NCBI RefSeq assembly: GCF_025847205.1
Contig: NZ_JAOYTH010000015.1
Location: forward strand, 111,893 to 175,892
Length of the DNA: 64,000 nucleotides
Origin: Pararhizobium sp. YC-54
GTDB taxonomy: Bacteria; Pseudomonadota; Alphaproteobacteria; Rhizobiales; Rhizobiaceae
Direction: 5' to 3'
A program made the translations under genes and the position numbers. Shown piece by piece: positions 17,341-25,180 of this stretch. Under the pieces are notes generated by a model. That model worked only from the letters and a program-made list of their open reading frames with translations. It was not told where the DNA came from and made no database searches. Every line of letters begins with the position of its first letter. Within the stretch, counting starts at the first letter, position 1.

Positions 17341-17571
17341 ATGCCTCAGCCCGCTCGCAAATCTGCCAATCTGTCTCTCGATAGCGACCTCGTCTCGCAG
17401 GCGCGCGATCTCAAGATCAATCTTTCGCGTGCCGCCGAAGATGGCATTGAGCGTGCCGTCAAGGCCGAGCAGGAACGCCTTTGGCGGCTGGAGAATGCCG
17501 AGGCGATCCGGCAGGAAAATGAATATGTCGAGAAGCATGGCTTGCTATTGGCGAAGTATCGCCAATTCTGA
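17341..17571 (+). CDS. ccdA: CcdA-family antitoxin
   Basis: A 76-residue type II antitoxin. Residues about 1-40 form the ribbon-helix-helix DNA-binding part, and the C-terminal tail has the CcdA signature with EYVEKHGLLLAKYRQF, which wraps and neutralises CcdB. The ATG at 17341 has GGAG at proper distance, better than the in-frame ATG at 17329. The stop codon overlaps the ccdB start by one base (TGATG), the usual coupling. The antitoxin reading frame is intact while the downstream toxin is frameshifted, so this is now effectively an orphan antitoxin with possible DNA-binding activity. Confidence 0.9.
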   Translation: MPQPARKSANLSLDSDLVSQARDLKINLSRAAEDGIERAVKAEQERLWRLENAEAIRQENEYVEKHGLLLAKYRQF

Positions 17572-17869
17572 TGGCTAGATTCTACGCCTACGGCTGAAGT
17601 CAGAACCAATCCTGGCGATTGATCTTCAAACAAACATATTGAGCGACCTGCCATCAAGAGTAATGGTGCCCCTCTATCGGGTGGGAGACATGTCCTGGTC
17701 GATTTCCCGACTCAATCCTCGGTTCCGGATCAACGGGGAGTTTTACATCATGGCGACGCAACGTATTGCGGCGCTTCCTGTTTCTGAAATCGGAGAGACC
17801 GTGACCGATCTCTCCGGTCATGCGGATGCCATTACCGCAGCAACGGACTTTCTGTTCCAGGGATTTTAG
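17571..17869 (+). pseudogene. ccdB: ccdB toxin gene broken by a one-base deletion
   Basis: Starting at the ATG overlapping the ccdA stop, the frame reads MARFYAYG and then a TGA at codon 9. One frame over, the expected CcdB sequence continues without interruption: KSEPILAIDLQTNILSDLP, then RVMVPLYRV, the central RLNPRF block, and a C-terminus ending in ITAATDFLFQGF. Restoring a single C at about 17590-17591 (TAC-CGG instead of TACGG) would give one continuous protein of about 99 residues, the normal CcdB length, including the C-terminal residues that poison gyrase. The break is therefore one deleted base, or a sequencing error. Translation from the internal TTG at 17639 would lack the first strands. 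The 3' end overlaps the next gene by four bases. Confidence 0.85.
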
Positions 17870-18327
17870 GCGGACGCCGTCTGCCCGGCAAATTCCCGAA
17901 CCAGCCCCTCATAGGCCTCCATCGGCGGAAATGTCTCGTAGGAGTGCACGGCCGCCGTTGTGGCCCACGGCAACTTCTCGCTGGTGAATGTCTCGATAAA
18001 GGGGGAAAAGCCGCTTGTGTCGTCCAGCATGGTCGGGCGCAGGTTGACGAACCAGTCCATGCCTTCGGGGCGGGTGAACATCCAGGTCATGCAGTGCGGG
18101 CAGAAATAATGGCGCGAGGCGCCGTGCAAGCCGCCGATCACCGGTTCGCCGGCGATGACTTCAAAGCCGTCTGCCGGGATGGCGGCGCTCAGCGAATAGG
18201 CGCTGGAGGACATTTTCTGGCAGCCGGTGCAGTGGCAGGCCATGGTCAGGATCGGCGGAGCGCTGATCCTCAGCCGCACCTGACCGCAACGGCAGCCGCC
18301 TTCCTGGGGGACATTCAGCTTGCTCAT
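17866..18327 (-). CDS. GFA/CENP-V-fold zinc protein
   Basis: A 153-residue protein of the GFA (glutathione-dependent formaldehyde-activating enzyme-like) family. Seven cysteines fit the two zinc sites: Cys12 and Cys14 (GGCRCG), Cys31, Cys33 and Cys36 (CHCTGC), Cys76 and Cys79 (CPHC). Most members of this fold are not proven formaldehyde enzymes, and many are annotated only by similarity, so the reaction is unknown. It is convergent with the broken ccdB gene with a four-base overlap. No frhA- or adh-type formaldehyde genes are nearby, which argues against a formaldehyde pathway here. Confidence 0.88.
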   Translation of the reverse strand: MSKLNVPQEGGCRCGQVRLRISAPPILTMACHCTGCQKMSSSAYSLSAAIPADGFEVIAGEPVIGGLHGASRHYFCPHCMTWMFTRPEGMDWFVNLRPTMLDDTSGFSPFIETFTSEKLPWATTAAVHSYETFPPMEAYEGLVREFAGQTASA

Positions 18328-18442
18328 GATTCACTCCTCCGATTCTGCCGTTGAACCTAGCGGAGAAGCCCCTGATGTCCAGTGCTGCCGAGGATTGAAG
18401 CGAGGCCAAATACCGAACGAAAGGGGCAGTTCGTTAGCCGGC

Positions 18443-19204
18443 TCAGTCTGAGGGGCAGGGCCAGCCTGTGGGCGTGGTCAGTCCTTCCGGCAGCTTCGTC
18501 TCCTTGTCGCCGCAGGCAAGTTCGATCTGGGCCTGTTCAAGACCCTTGGCTGCGGAAAGGTCCAGCCCTTCGATACGAGTGAGGAACATGAAGGCCCGAT
18601 CGAAGTCCAGCGGGCCTTCGAAGGTCGCGCCGCTGAGATTGGCACGGGACAGATTGGCCAGCGAAAAACGCGTGCCGGTCAAAACGGCACCCTTGAACAT
18701 GGCGCGGCCGGCCTCCGCCTTTTCGAAATTGGCTCCGGTTAGATCCGCGCCGCTGAAATCGGCGCGTTGCAGTTCGGCGCCGGCAAACGAAGCGCCGTTG
18801 GCGGCAATATTGGCAAAGCTCGACCGATAGGCCTCGACGCGGGCGAAATTGGCCTTTTCAGCCTTTGCACCCGCAAGCCATGCACGGACCAGATTGGCCT
18901 TTTCCAGGTTGGCCGATGCCAGGTTCGAGCCGCTGAGGTCGGTCAGCGAAAAGTCGGTACCGAACAGGTTGGCGCCTTGGAGGTCGCTGGAGGGCAACAT
19001 CAGGTTCTTCTTGGTGCATTCGCTCCAGTCGAGCCCCGGCTCCGGCGTGCCGCTGCAATAGGCGGCGCTTGCCGGTGAAGAGGTGGCAAGGAGTGTTGCC
19101 AGCGCGACGGCGGCAAGCAGTGCGGCGGCGGGCGCCGGGATTTGTCCGGTATTGCCCGTTGCCGGGGCAGTCCGGCGCCCGTGCCTGATGGAAAATATCG
19201 TCAT
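18443..19204 (-). CDS. secreted pentapeptide-repeat protein
   Basis: A 253-residue protein with an N-terminal hydrophobic segment (residues about 24-47, Ala-rich, ending near ASA-AYC) that should act as a signal peptide or anchor. Residues about 70-210 are pentapeptide repeats of the A(N/D)LXX type, for example LQGANLFGTDFSLTDLSGS. They are expected to form a right-handed quadrilateral beta-helix. Three cysteines occur in the mature part (YCSG, SECT, LACG) plus one at the end. The export signal places it in the periplasm, unlike gyrase-protecting Qnr-type relatives, so a topoisomerase role is unlikely. Function unknown. Confidence 0.83.
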   Translation of the reverse strand: MTIFSIRHGRRTAPATGNTGQIPAPAAALLAAVALATLLATSSPASAAYCSGTPEPGLDWSECTKKNLMLPSSDLQGANLFGTDFSLTDLSGSNLASANLEKANLVRAWLAGAKAEKANFARVEAYRSSFANIAANGASFAGAELQRADFSGADLTGANFEKAEAGRAMFKGAVLTGTRFSLANLSRANLSGATFEGPLDFDRAFMFLTRIEGLDLSAAKGLEQAQIELACGDKETKLPEGLTTPTGWPCPSD

Positions 19205-19327
19205 GCGCTTCTCCGCTCCTCCGTCTGCCCCAGTCAGGCAAACTTCTTGCGCTTATAACAGTGTGTCCCGTTGTAATAGATAGGAACCGCACGCCTTTGC
19301 GGCAAATGGCTAAAACACATTTATGTG

Positions 19328-20080
19328 TCAGACGCTCACGCCCGCCATTTCCCGGACACCGTTGTCGACGATCCTTGCGGTCCGGATTGTTGCCACCCAG
19401 GCGCGGGCCAGCGCCAATCCGGCTGCATCCGCGTGTTGCGCATGCCGGGCGGCATGTTCCGGATAGTACTGCAGCCAGTCCGGATCGAGGCGGTTGATGT
19501 GTTTTTCGAAGGTCCGGTTCCAGCCCTCGACAACGCGCGTTCCCGCTTCGAAATGAAACTGCATGCCATAGGCGGCGCGGCCGATGCGAAAGGCCTGGTT
19601 GGCGACGGCCGGGTTTGTGGCCAGGTGAACTGCGCCGGATGGAATCGTGAAACTGTCGGAATGCCATTCGAAGCTTTTGAAGGAAGAGCCCGCGGCGCTC
19701 AGCACCGGGTCGCGCTTGCCTTCATCCGTCAACTCGATGCCGTGCCAGCCGAATTCCAGAGTCTTGCCGAGCAGATTGTCGCCGCCATGGGCGCGGGCCA
19801 GGAGTTGGCTGCCGAGGCAGATGCCGAGCACCGACTTGCCGGCATCGGTAAAGGCGCGCATCAGGCGGGCAAGTTCCGGCAGGTAGGGGTGAATGTGATC
19901 GTCGATGGCGCTTTGCTCTCCGCCGAGCACCACAAGGGCATCATGCCCGTGAATGTCGCCCGGCAGCGCCTGGCCGGTGAAGGGCTGGTGCAGGTCGATC
20001 CCGGCGCCTGCTTCCTCAAGCGCCACACCCACCTGCCCAAGGTCGGAATGCGCCATGTTTTCAACTACCAGAACCCGCAT
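19328..20080 (-). CDS. class I glutamine amidotransferase-like protein
   Basis: A 250-residue stand-alone class I glutamine amidotransferase domain (GMP-synthase-like family). The nucleophile is Cys88 in GICLGSQLLA, and the histidine lies in the MQFHFE segment near residue 175. Such proteins often hydrolyse gamma-glutamyl amides (PuuD-like) or serve as catabolic amidases. No synthase partner is adjacent. The ATG at 20080 begins with MRVLVVEN, the expected first beta strand, and has GGAG upstream; the frame extends to 20107 without support. It is divergent from rbfA, about 190 bases away. Confidence 0.86.
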   Translation of the reverse strand: MRVLVVENMAHSDLGQVGVALEEAGAGIDLHQPFTGQALPGDIHGHDALVVLGGEQSAIDDHIHPYLPELARLMRAFTDAGKSVLGICLGSQLLARAHGGDNLLGKTLEFGWHGIELTDEGKRDPVLSAAGSSFKSFEWHSDSFTIPSGAVHLATNPAVANQAFRIGRAAYGMQFHFEAGTRVVEGWNRTFEKHINRLDPDWLQYYPEHAARHAQHADAAGLALARAWVATIRTARIVDNGVREMAGVSV

Positions 20081-20268
20081 CCTGTCTCCGCCTGCTCGCC
20101 GTTGCAATCAGGTTGACCACGCCGCGGGCCTGCTTTCAAGAGGGTTGCAGGCCGATTTCGGCGCCGGCGCGGCCGGCCGGATCATCGGAAAGCCTTGACC
20201 TTTTGGCCTGAAAGTAGCATTGGACCGCCTTGGTCGCGTTCCTTGAAACGCCAGACATCGGAAAAACC

Positions 20269-20688
20269 ATGAGTAAAGTGACATCCTCTGCCCCCTCGCA
20301 GCGCATGCTGAGGGTCGGCGAACAGGTTCGTGCAGGCCTGACACAGGTGCTGCAGCGCGGCGAAGTGCGCGATCCGTTGCTCGAGACGACGGTCATCTCG
20401 ATTTCCGAAGTCCGCATGTCGACAGACCTGCGCGTCGCCACGGCCTTCGTGACGCCGCTCGGCGTTGCCGATCATGCCAACGTTATCGAAGCGCTGAACC
20501 GCCACGCCAAATATATCCGCGGCCGCCTGACGCCGCATATCCGGCAGTTGAAATACATGCCGGAAGTCCGCTTCAAGGACGATACCAGCTTCGACAACTA
20601 CAAGAAGATCGATGAGCTTCTCCGGTCTCCGGAAGTCGTGCGCGACCTGAAGGATGAAGACGGCCTGAAAGATGAAAAAGGGGAGTGA
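20269..20688 (+). CDS. rbfA: 30S ribosome-binding factor A
   Basis: A 139-residue KH-fold protein that binds the 30S subunit and assists 16S rRNA 5'-end maturation and cold adaptation. The family core is visible ([37 protein letters not shown], and the C-terminal [12 protein letters not shown]). The ATG at 20269 agrees with the family start although its ribosome site is weak. The stop overlaps the next gene by one base. rbfA, the unknown gene and truB are tightly packed, so they form an operon. Confidence 0.94.
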   Translation: MSKVTSSAPSQRMLRVGEQVRAGLTQVLQRGEVRDPLLETTVISISEVRMSTDLRVATAFVTPLGVADHANVIEALNRHAKYIRGRLTPHIRQLKYMPEVRFKDDTSFDNYKKIDELLRSPEVVRDLKDEDGLKDEKGE

Positions 20689-21143
20689 TGGCAAAGCATA
20701 TCACTCTGGACGAACTCAACGGCTGGACGTTCGAGCAGCGCCAGACATTCTATCGCAGCGGCCTTGCCCGCTTCGACAATGCCGAAGCCGTCAGGCTGGT
20801 CGAAATGATGGTCGCTTCCGGCCTGCCGTTTCGCCGTGGCAAGGAAATCGCCCATGGCGACCGCGAGATGAAGGCGCTCGAAGCCATCGTCTATTCGCCC
20901 TATAATGAAAAGCTGCTGCTTGAAGCCGCCGCATCCGGCAAGCCGCCGCTTGGCGCCATCGAGCCCTTGATGATCGAAGGCCTCGGCGAGGATTATCGCG
21001 CCGATAATGGTGCCACCATCGCTGCCGGATACCTGATCGCGCGCCGCCTCTATGCCCTCGGTTTCGAAAAGGGCAACAGCCAGAAAATGCCGGATGGCAG
21101 CGTTGCCAAGACTGCAGCGACGTTTCGCAAAAAAAGAGCCTGA
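20688..21143 (+). CDS. unknown protein encoded between rbfA and truB
   Basis: A 151-residue, probably all-alpha, cytosolic protein without a recognised family. Features are an N-terminal ELNGWTFEQRQTFY, a central IAHGDREMKALEAIVYSPYN, and a basic C-terminus with FRKKRA. Its start codon overlaps the rbfA stop (TGATG) behind GGGGAG, and it ends three bases before truB. Translational coupling with a ribosome-assembly factor and a tRNA-modifying enzyme suggests a role in RNA metabolism, but nothing in the sequence shows a catalytic motif. Confidence 0.78.
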   Translation: MAKHITLDELNGWTFEQRQTFYRSGLARFDNAEAVRLVEMMVASGLPFRRGKEIAHGDREMKALEAIVYSPYNEKLLLEAAASGKPPLGAIEPLMIEGLGEDYRADNGATIAAGYLIARRLYALGFEKGNSQKMPDGSVAKTAATFRKKRA

Positions 21144-21146
21144 ACC

Positions 21147-22082
21147 ATGTCAAAACCCCGCAAGCCCAAGGGCCGCCCGATTTCCGGCTGGCTGATCCTC
21201 GACAAGCCGCTGGATTTCGGCTCGACCGAGGCCGTGTCGAAGATCAAGTGGCTGTTCAAGGCGCAGAAGGCCGGACATGCCGGCACGCTCGACCCTTTGG
21301 CATCGGGCATGCTGCCGATCGCGCTTGGTGATGCGACGAAGACGGTTCCCTATGTCATGGACGGCCGCAAGATCTACGAATTCGCCGTCGCCTGGGGCGA
21401 GGAACGCTCGACCGACGATTTGGAAGGCGAGGTGACGCAGTCGTCCAGCGCCCGTCCGTCCGAGGAGGATATTCGCGCGCTGCTGCCGAAATACACTGGC
21501 GTGATCAGCCAGGTGCCGCCGCAGTTTTCGGCGATCAAGATCGACGGCAATCGCGCCTACGATCTGGCCCGCGAAGGTGAAACCGTCGATATTCCGGCCC
21601 GCGAAGTGGAAGTGTTCCGCCTGTCGCTGCTCGGCTGCACGCCAAACCTCGCGCACTTCGAGATCGAATGCGGCAAGGGCACCTATGTGCGCTCGCTCGC
21701 ACGCGACTTTGGCCGCGATCTCGGCTGTTTCGGCCATATCGCTTCGCTGCGCCGCAGCTTCGTGGCTCCTTTTGCGGAAGAAACCATGGTGCCACTGGCT
21801 GAACTCGTGGCGCTGGAGAAGATCGAGAGCGACGACGAACGGCTGGAAGCGCTCGATGCGTTCCTGATCGATACCGGCGAAGCGCTGTCGAACCTGCCGC
21901 ACATCGCCATCACCGAAGACCAGGCGCACCGCCTGAAAATGGGCAATCCAATCATCCTGCGCGGCCGTGATGCGCCGATGGCGGAACCGGAAGCCTATGC
22001 GACCTCGCGTGGCAAGCTCGTCGCGATCGGCGAGATCGGCGAAGGCGAATTCCGCCCGAAGCGCGTCTTCGTCACCGCTTGA
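21147..22082 (+). CDS. truB: tRNA pseudouridine(55) synthase TruB
   Basis: A 311-residue pseudouridine synthase that makes pseudouridine 55 in the T-loop of tRNAs. The catalytic aspartate is Asp49 in [14 protein letters not shown]. The family's Tyr in [17 protein letters not shown] and the [15 protein letters not shown] motif follow. The C-terminal part (from about residue 240) is a short PUA-like extension. It starts three bases after the unknown 151-residue gene, as part of the rbfA operon. The 177 bases downstream contain no gene before the sensor kinase. Confidence 0.95.
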   Translation: MSKPRKPKGRPISGWLILDKPLDFGSTEAVSKIKWLFKAQKAGHAGTLDPLASGMLPIALGDATKTVPYVMDGRKIYEFAVAWGEERSTDDLEGEVTQSSSARPSEEDIRALLPKYTGVISQVPPQFSAIKIDGNRAYDLAREGETVDIPAREVEVFRLSLLGCTPNLAHFEIECGKGTYVRSLARDFGRDLGCFGHIASLRRSFVAPFAEETMVPLAELVALEKIESDDERLEALDAFLIDTGEALSNLPHIAITEDQAHRLKMGNPIILRGRDAPMAEPEAYATSRGKLVAIGEIGEGEFRPKRVFVTA

Positions 22083-22259
22083 AACCCGGATAGTCCCTCT
22101 TAAATTTCGCCGCACGGCATCGGTTGCCTTCCTGGGATCGCTGGCGCATGTTCCGGTCTGTGTTTAGGATTCGTGGACATCCCGGGTGACCCGCATGTGA
22201 CATGAATCGAAATCGGCGCATTGCCGATCATCGGGTATGGGGCTTTGGGTGATGGACGA

Positions 22260-23969
22260 TTGAGCGACGGACTGGATAGAAAGGGTGCGCCGCGTGATCC
22301 TTGGAGGACGCTTCTGCGTTCCCGATTGAGACGCCCCCTGTCATTTTATCTGACCGTGCTGCTGCTCGTTGCAATCGTTCCGTCCTTCGTGTTTTCGATG
22401 ATCATCCTGAAGCGCAGCACCGATGAGCAGGAGCGTGTTGTGACCGCGCTGCTCAAGGCATCGACCGGCTCGGTCACGCGCCTGGTCGAGCGCGAGATCG
22501 ACGGTATGCTGACCATGCTCAAGGTACTGTCTGCTGCCGGCGCGAATGACGGCAACAAACTCGATCAATTTTATGAACGCGCGCGCTCATCGCTTGCCGA
22601 TACGGACTCAAACCTGCTGGTGATCGACCGAGGATATAACCAGCTTTTCAACACCCGCGTCCCGTTTGGCAGCCCGCTGGGCAAGGCATCCGATCCAACC
22701 TCTGTCGATCGGGCATTTAGAAGCGGCGGGCCATATATTTCAGATGTTTTCTTCGGAAAGACCGCGCAGAAATGGGTCTTCAACGTCTATTTGCCCATCA
22801 CCACTCCCCTCGGCAATAATGACTATCTTTTGACCCTCACGCGCAATGCCGAAAGCATGTCGAAGGCGGTCAACCGCGATGTGCTGTCGCCCGGCTGGAA
22901 TGCGGCGCTGCTGGATAGCGCCGGCAACGTAATCGCCTCTTCCGATCCGGCGCTTTCGGTCGGCAAGCCGTTTTTCATGGAGATTGTGCCGGCCTTGCGT
23001 GTCGGTGTCGGCGAGGCGGTCCACGATGGAATAGAATATCGCACGGTCACCGAATTTTCGGTGCTGACCGGCTGGAAGACCGTTGCATGGGCGAAGAACG
23101 CTGATGTCGATGCTCCTGCGCTCTGGTCCTATCTCTGGTTGTCGTTGGGCGGGCTTCTCTTTGCCGGCATAGCCATAGCCGGATCCGCCACCATCGCGCG
23201 GCTTCTGACGCAGGGTGTCAAAATGCTGGCCCATGATGCCCATCTGTTGGGGGTGGGCCGGCCGATTGCGCCGCGCAAGCACATGATCGCCGAGATCGAG
23301 ACCGTGTCCTCGGCTCTCGCGGAAGCCGCGCAGGCGCGCAGAAAGGCCGAAAACGAAATCCGCTTCCTGATGCGCGAGGTGGCGCACCGCTCGAAGAACC
23401 AGCTGACCGTTATCCAGTCGATGCTCAACCAGTCGCTCAACGCGGCCGAAAGCCGCGTGGATTTCGCCGAAGCCTTCCGCAAGCGCATCGCCGGCCTTGC
23501 CCGCTCGACCGATCTGATGATCGCCAATGCCGCACTGGGCGTGGATTTTCGCGAGCTGGCGCAGAACCAGCTGCAGCCGTTCACGCCCGACGATCCGGAG
23601 AGGGTTCATCTGTCGGGACCGCCGGTGCGGCTGGATGCGCAGGTGTCGCAGACGCTCGGCATGGCCCTGCACGAACTTGCCACCAATGCGACGAAGTATG
23701 GGGCGCTTGCCAACAGTGGCGGCATGATCGACCTCAAATGGTCCGTCTCCGATGGTACGTTTGTGTTCGTCTGGAGAGAAAAGGGCGCCGACATTGCTGC
23801 GGCCGAAAGCGACAGCCAGCGCAAGGGTTTCGGCACAATGGTGCTGGAGCGCATGCTCGGCATGGCGCTGGATGCCAAGCTGGAGCGGATCATGCACGAC
23901 GACGGGATCGAATGGCGCGTCAAGATCCCGGATGGAAAGCTGAGCGCCGATCTCTCGGTTCAACCGTAG
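22260..23969 (+). CDS. membrane-bound HWE-family sensor histidine kinase
   Basis: A protein of about 569 residues. Two transmembrane helices (near residues 30-52 and 300-320) enclose a periplasmic sensor domain of about 250 residues, probably dCACHE-like. The cytosolic kinase core belongs to the HWE/HisKA_2 group: phospho-acceptor His in MREVAHRSKNQ, the N-box in HELATNATKYGAL, and the late Trp-Arg-Glu. The kinase is an orphan; no response regulator is adjacent. HWE kinases often feed the general stress response (PhyR) in this group. No ATG is available at the N-terminus. TTG codons at 22221, 22245 and 22260 are possible and 22260 is a guess, so the first few residues are uncertain. Confidence 0.85.
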   Translation: MSDGLDRKGAPRDPWRTLLRSRLRRPLSFYLTVLLLVAIVPSFVFSMIILKRSTDEQERVVTALLKASTGSVTRLVEREIDGMLTMLKVLSAAGANDGNKLDQFYERARSSLADTDSNLLVIDRGYNQLFNTRVPFGSPLGKASDPTSVDRAFRSGGPYISDVFFGKTAQKWVFNVYLPITTPLGNNDYLLTLTRNAESMSKAVNRDVLSPGWNAALLDSAGNVIASSDPALSVGKPFFMEIVPALRVGVGEAVHDGIEYRTVTEFSVLTGWKTVAWAKNADVDAPALWSYLWLSLGGLLFAGIAIAGSATIARLLTQGVKMLAHDAHLLGVGRPIAPRKHMIAEIETVSSALAEAAQARRKAENEIRFLMREVAHRSKNQLTVIQSMLNQSLNAAESRVDFAEAFRKRIAGLARSTDLMIANAALGVDFRELAQNQLQPFTPDDPERVHLSGPPVRLDAQVSQTLGMALHELATNATKYGALANSGGMIDLKWSVSDGTFVFVWREKGADIAAAESDSQRKGFGTMVLERMLGMALDAKLERIMHDDGIEWRVKIPDGKLSADLSVQP

Positions 23970-24034
23970 ACGCGCTTTCCGCGCCGTCACGAGTTGCCTT
24001 ATTTGACAGGTTACTTTGGCTGAAAGGAATGTCG

Positions 24035-24370
24035 ATGCCGCGAAAACGCACCGGGATGGCCGCCCTTGCCGTTGCAGCCGTTCTCACCGGTACCGCAGGC
24101 GCAGCCTTTGGCGCGGATTGCGTCGTCGCCGATCCGACGGGAACGCCGCTGAATGTGCGATCCGGGCCTCAAGGCCGCGTCCTGTCCGTCCTCGATAACG
24201 GCATGACCGTCGAGATCCTCGACGAGCGCGCGCTTGGCGGCAAGCGATGGGCAAAGGTCGCCGCTGATGGCGAGGTGCTCGGCTGGGTTTTCGCAGCCTA
24301 TCTCGATTGCACGATGGCCGATGACAACACAAAATCTGCCCCGATGCGCCCGCGCACCCCGCCGCAATGA
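24035..24370 (+). CDS. secreted bacterial SH3-domain protein
   Basis: A 111-residue exported protein with a signal peptide at residues 1-26 (cleavage near AFG-AD) and one SH3b domain (about 28-93) with PLNVRSGPQGRVLSVL and GWVFAAYL motifs. Bacterial SH3 domains bind peptidoglycan or peptide ligands in the periplasm. The ATG at 24035 has AAAGGA at good spacing; an ATG six bases earlier sits too close to that site. The C-terminal 18 residues are polar and low in structure. Confidence 0.84.
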   Translation: MPRKRTGMAALAVAAVLTGTAGAAFGADCVVADPTGTPLNVRSGPQGRVLSVLDNGMTVEILDERALGGKRWAKVAADGEVLGWVFAAYLDCTMADDNTKSAPMRPRTPPQ

Positions 24371-24548
24371 CGGCGTGTTGAGCCAATCCGGCGCCTTTAT
24401 CCGCCCTCTTTCTTTTTAATGCCGGATGGTTTATAGGCAGCGCCAGCATCAGACCCCGCTCTTCGCGGACTTTTGCCTTCATGGCCGCAGCTAGACGACA
24501 TCCCGGCTGCTGGCGACCCGAAATCCTAAACATTGAAAGGATGACACG

Positions 24549-24818
24549 ATGTCGATCACTGCAGAGCGCAAGGCTGCGCTTATCAAGGAATACGCAATCG
24601 TCGAAGGCGACACCGGTTCTCCGGAAGTCCAGGTTGCGATCCTCACCGAGCGGATCAACAATCTGACCGAACACTTCAAGGGTCACAAGAAGGACAACCA
24701 CTCGCGTCGTGGCCTTCTGGCAATGGTTTCCACCCGCCGTTCGCTTCTTGACTATGTCAAGGGCAAGGAAGAGGCACGGTACACCAAGCTGATTACTGCT
24801 CTCGGCATTCGCCGCTAA
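24549..24818 (+). CDS. rpsO: 30S ribosomal protein S15
   Basis: An 89-residue S15, the normal length. It binds the central domain of 16S rRNA early in 30S assembly. Typical S15 sequence is seen across its length ([42 protein letters not shown] block, and ITALGIRR at the end). The ribosome site AAAGGATG precedes the start. A strong terminator follows. In many bacteria S15 represses its own mRNA; no such pseudoknot could be confirmed by eye. Confidence 0.98.
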   Translation: MSITAERKAALIKEYAIVEGDTGSPEVQVAILTERINNLTEHFKGHKKDNHSRRGLLAMVSTRRSLLDYVKGKEEARYTKLITALGIRR

Positions 24819-24825
24819 GCCTTAC

Positions 24826-24870
24826 ACCGGCGGGACCCTTCAACCAGGGGCCCGCCGGTTTGTTTTTTTG
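24826..24870 (+). terminator. rpsO intrinsic terminator
   Basis: ACCGGCGGG pairs with CCCGCCGGT across an 8-16 base apical region, extended by a CCC/GGG match, and is followed by TTGTTTTTTT. It lies eight bases after the rpsO stop. Some read-through into pnp is likely, as in other bacteria. Confidence 0.88.
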
Positions 24871-25180
24871 CGGGGTAGATCCCGCGTTTGCGTCTCCAGC
24901 CAAGCCGAAACGGCGCCGTTGGAGCGGACACCCAGCAGACCGGATGGGCCGGCTCTGCGGAACCAACCGATGACCTGTCATGGGGCAGGATTGCAGGATG
25001 CTTCGGCGCTTGCGCGTTTTCCACGCACCCGGAGCTTCAGGCTTGCAGGGAGCGGAAATGAGCGCCGGCCATTTTGGAAGCCTCCCGCTGTCTTGCCCGT
25101 GATGTGTCATATCAGCGGAAACACTGCCGCCCGCGCCACACTGGCTGCGGCGCGGCATTGCCGCACACGAAGGACAAAAC
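24871..25180 (+). other. rpsO-pnp intergenic region / pnp leader
   Basis: This 310-base stretch holds no convincing gene. Near its 3' end CCGCGCC (25131-25137) pairs with GGCGCGG (25149-25155), giving a hairpin about 25 bases before the pnp start codon. In E. coli the pnp leader is cut by RNase III and PNPase then represses its own translation; a comparable role here is only an inference. The ribosome site is GAAGGAC. Confidence 0.5.

Noticed and set aside
16072..17538. Long minus-strand open frame opposite lepA and ccdA
   Set aside because: Antisense to two clear genes and composed of shadow-type sequence.
18443..19204. Qnr-type quinolone-resistance role for the pentapeptide protein
   Set aside because: The protein carries an export signal and disulfide-type cysteines, which does not fit a cytosolic gyrase-binding role.
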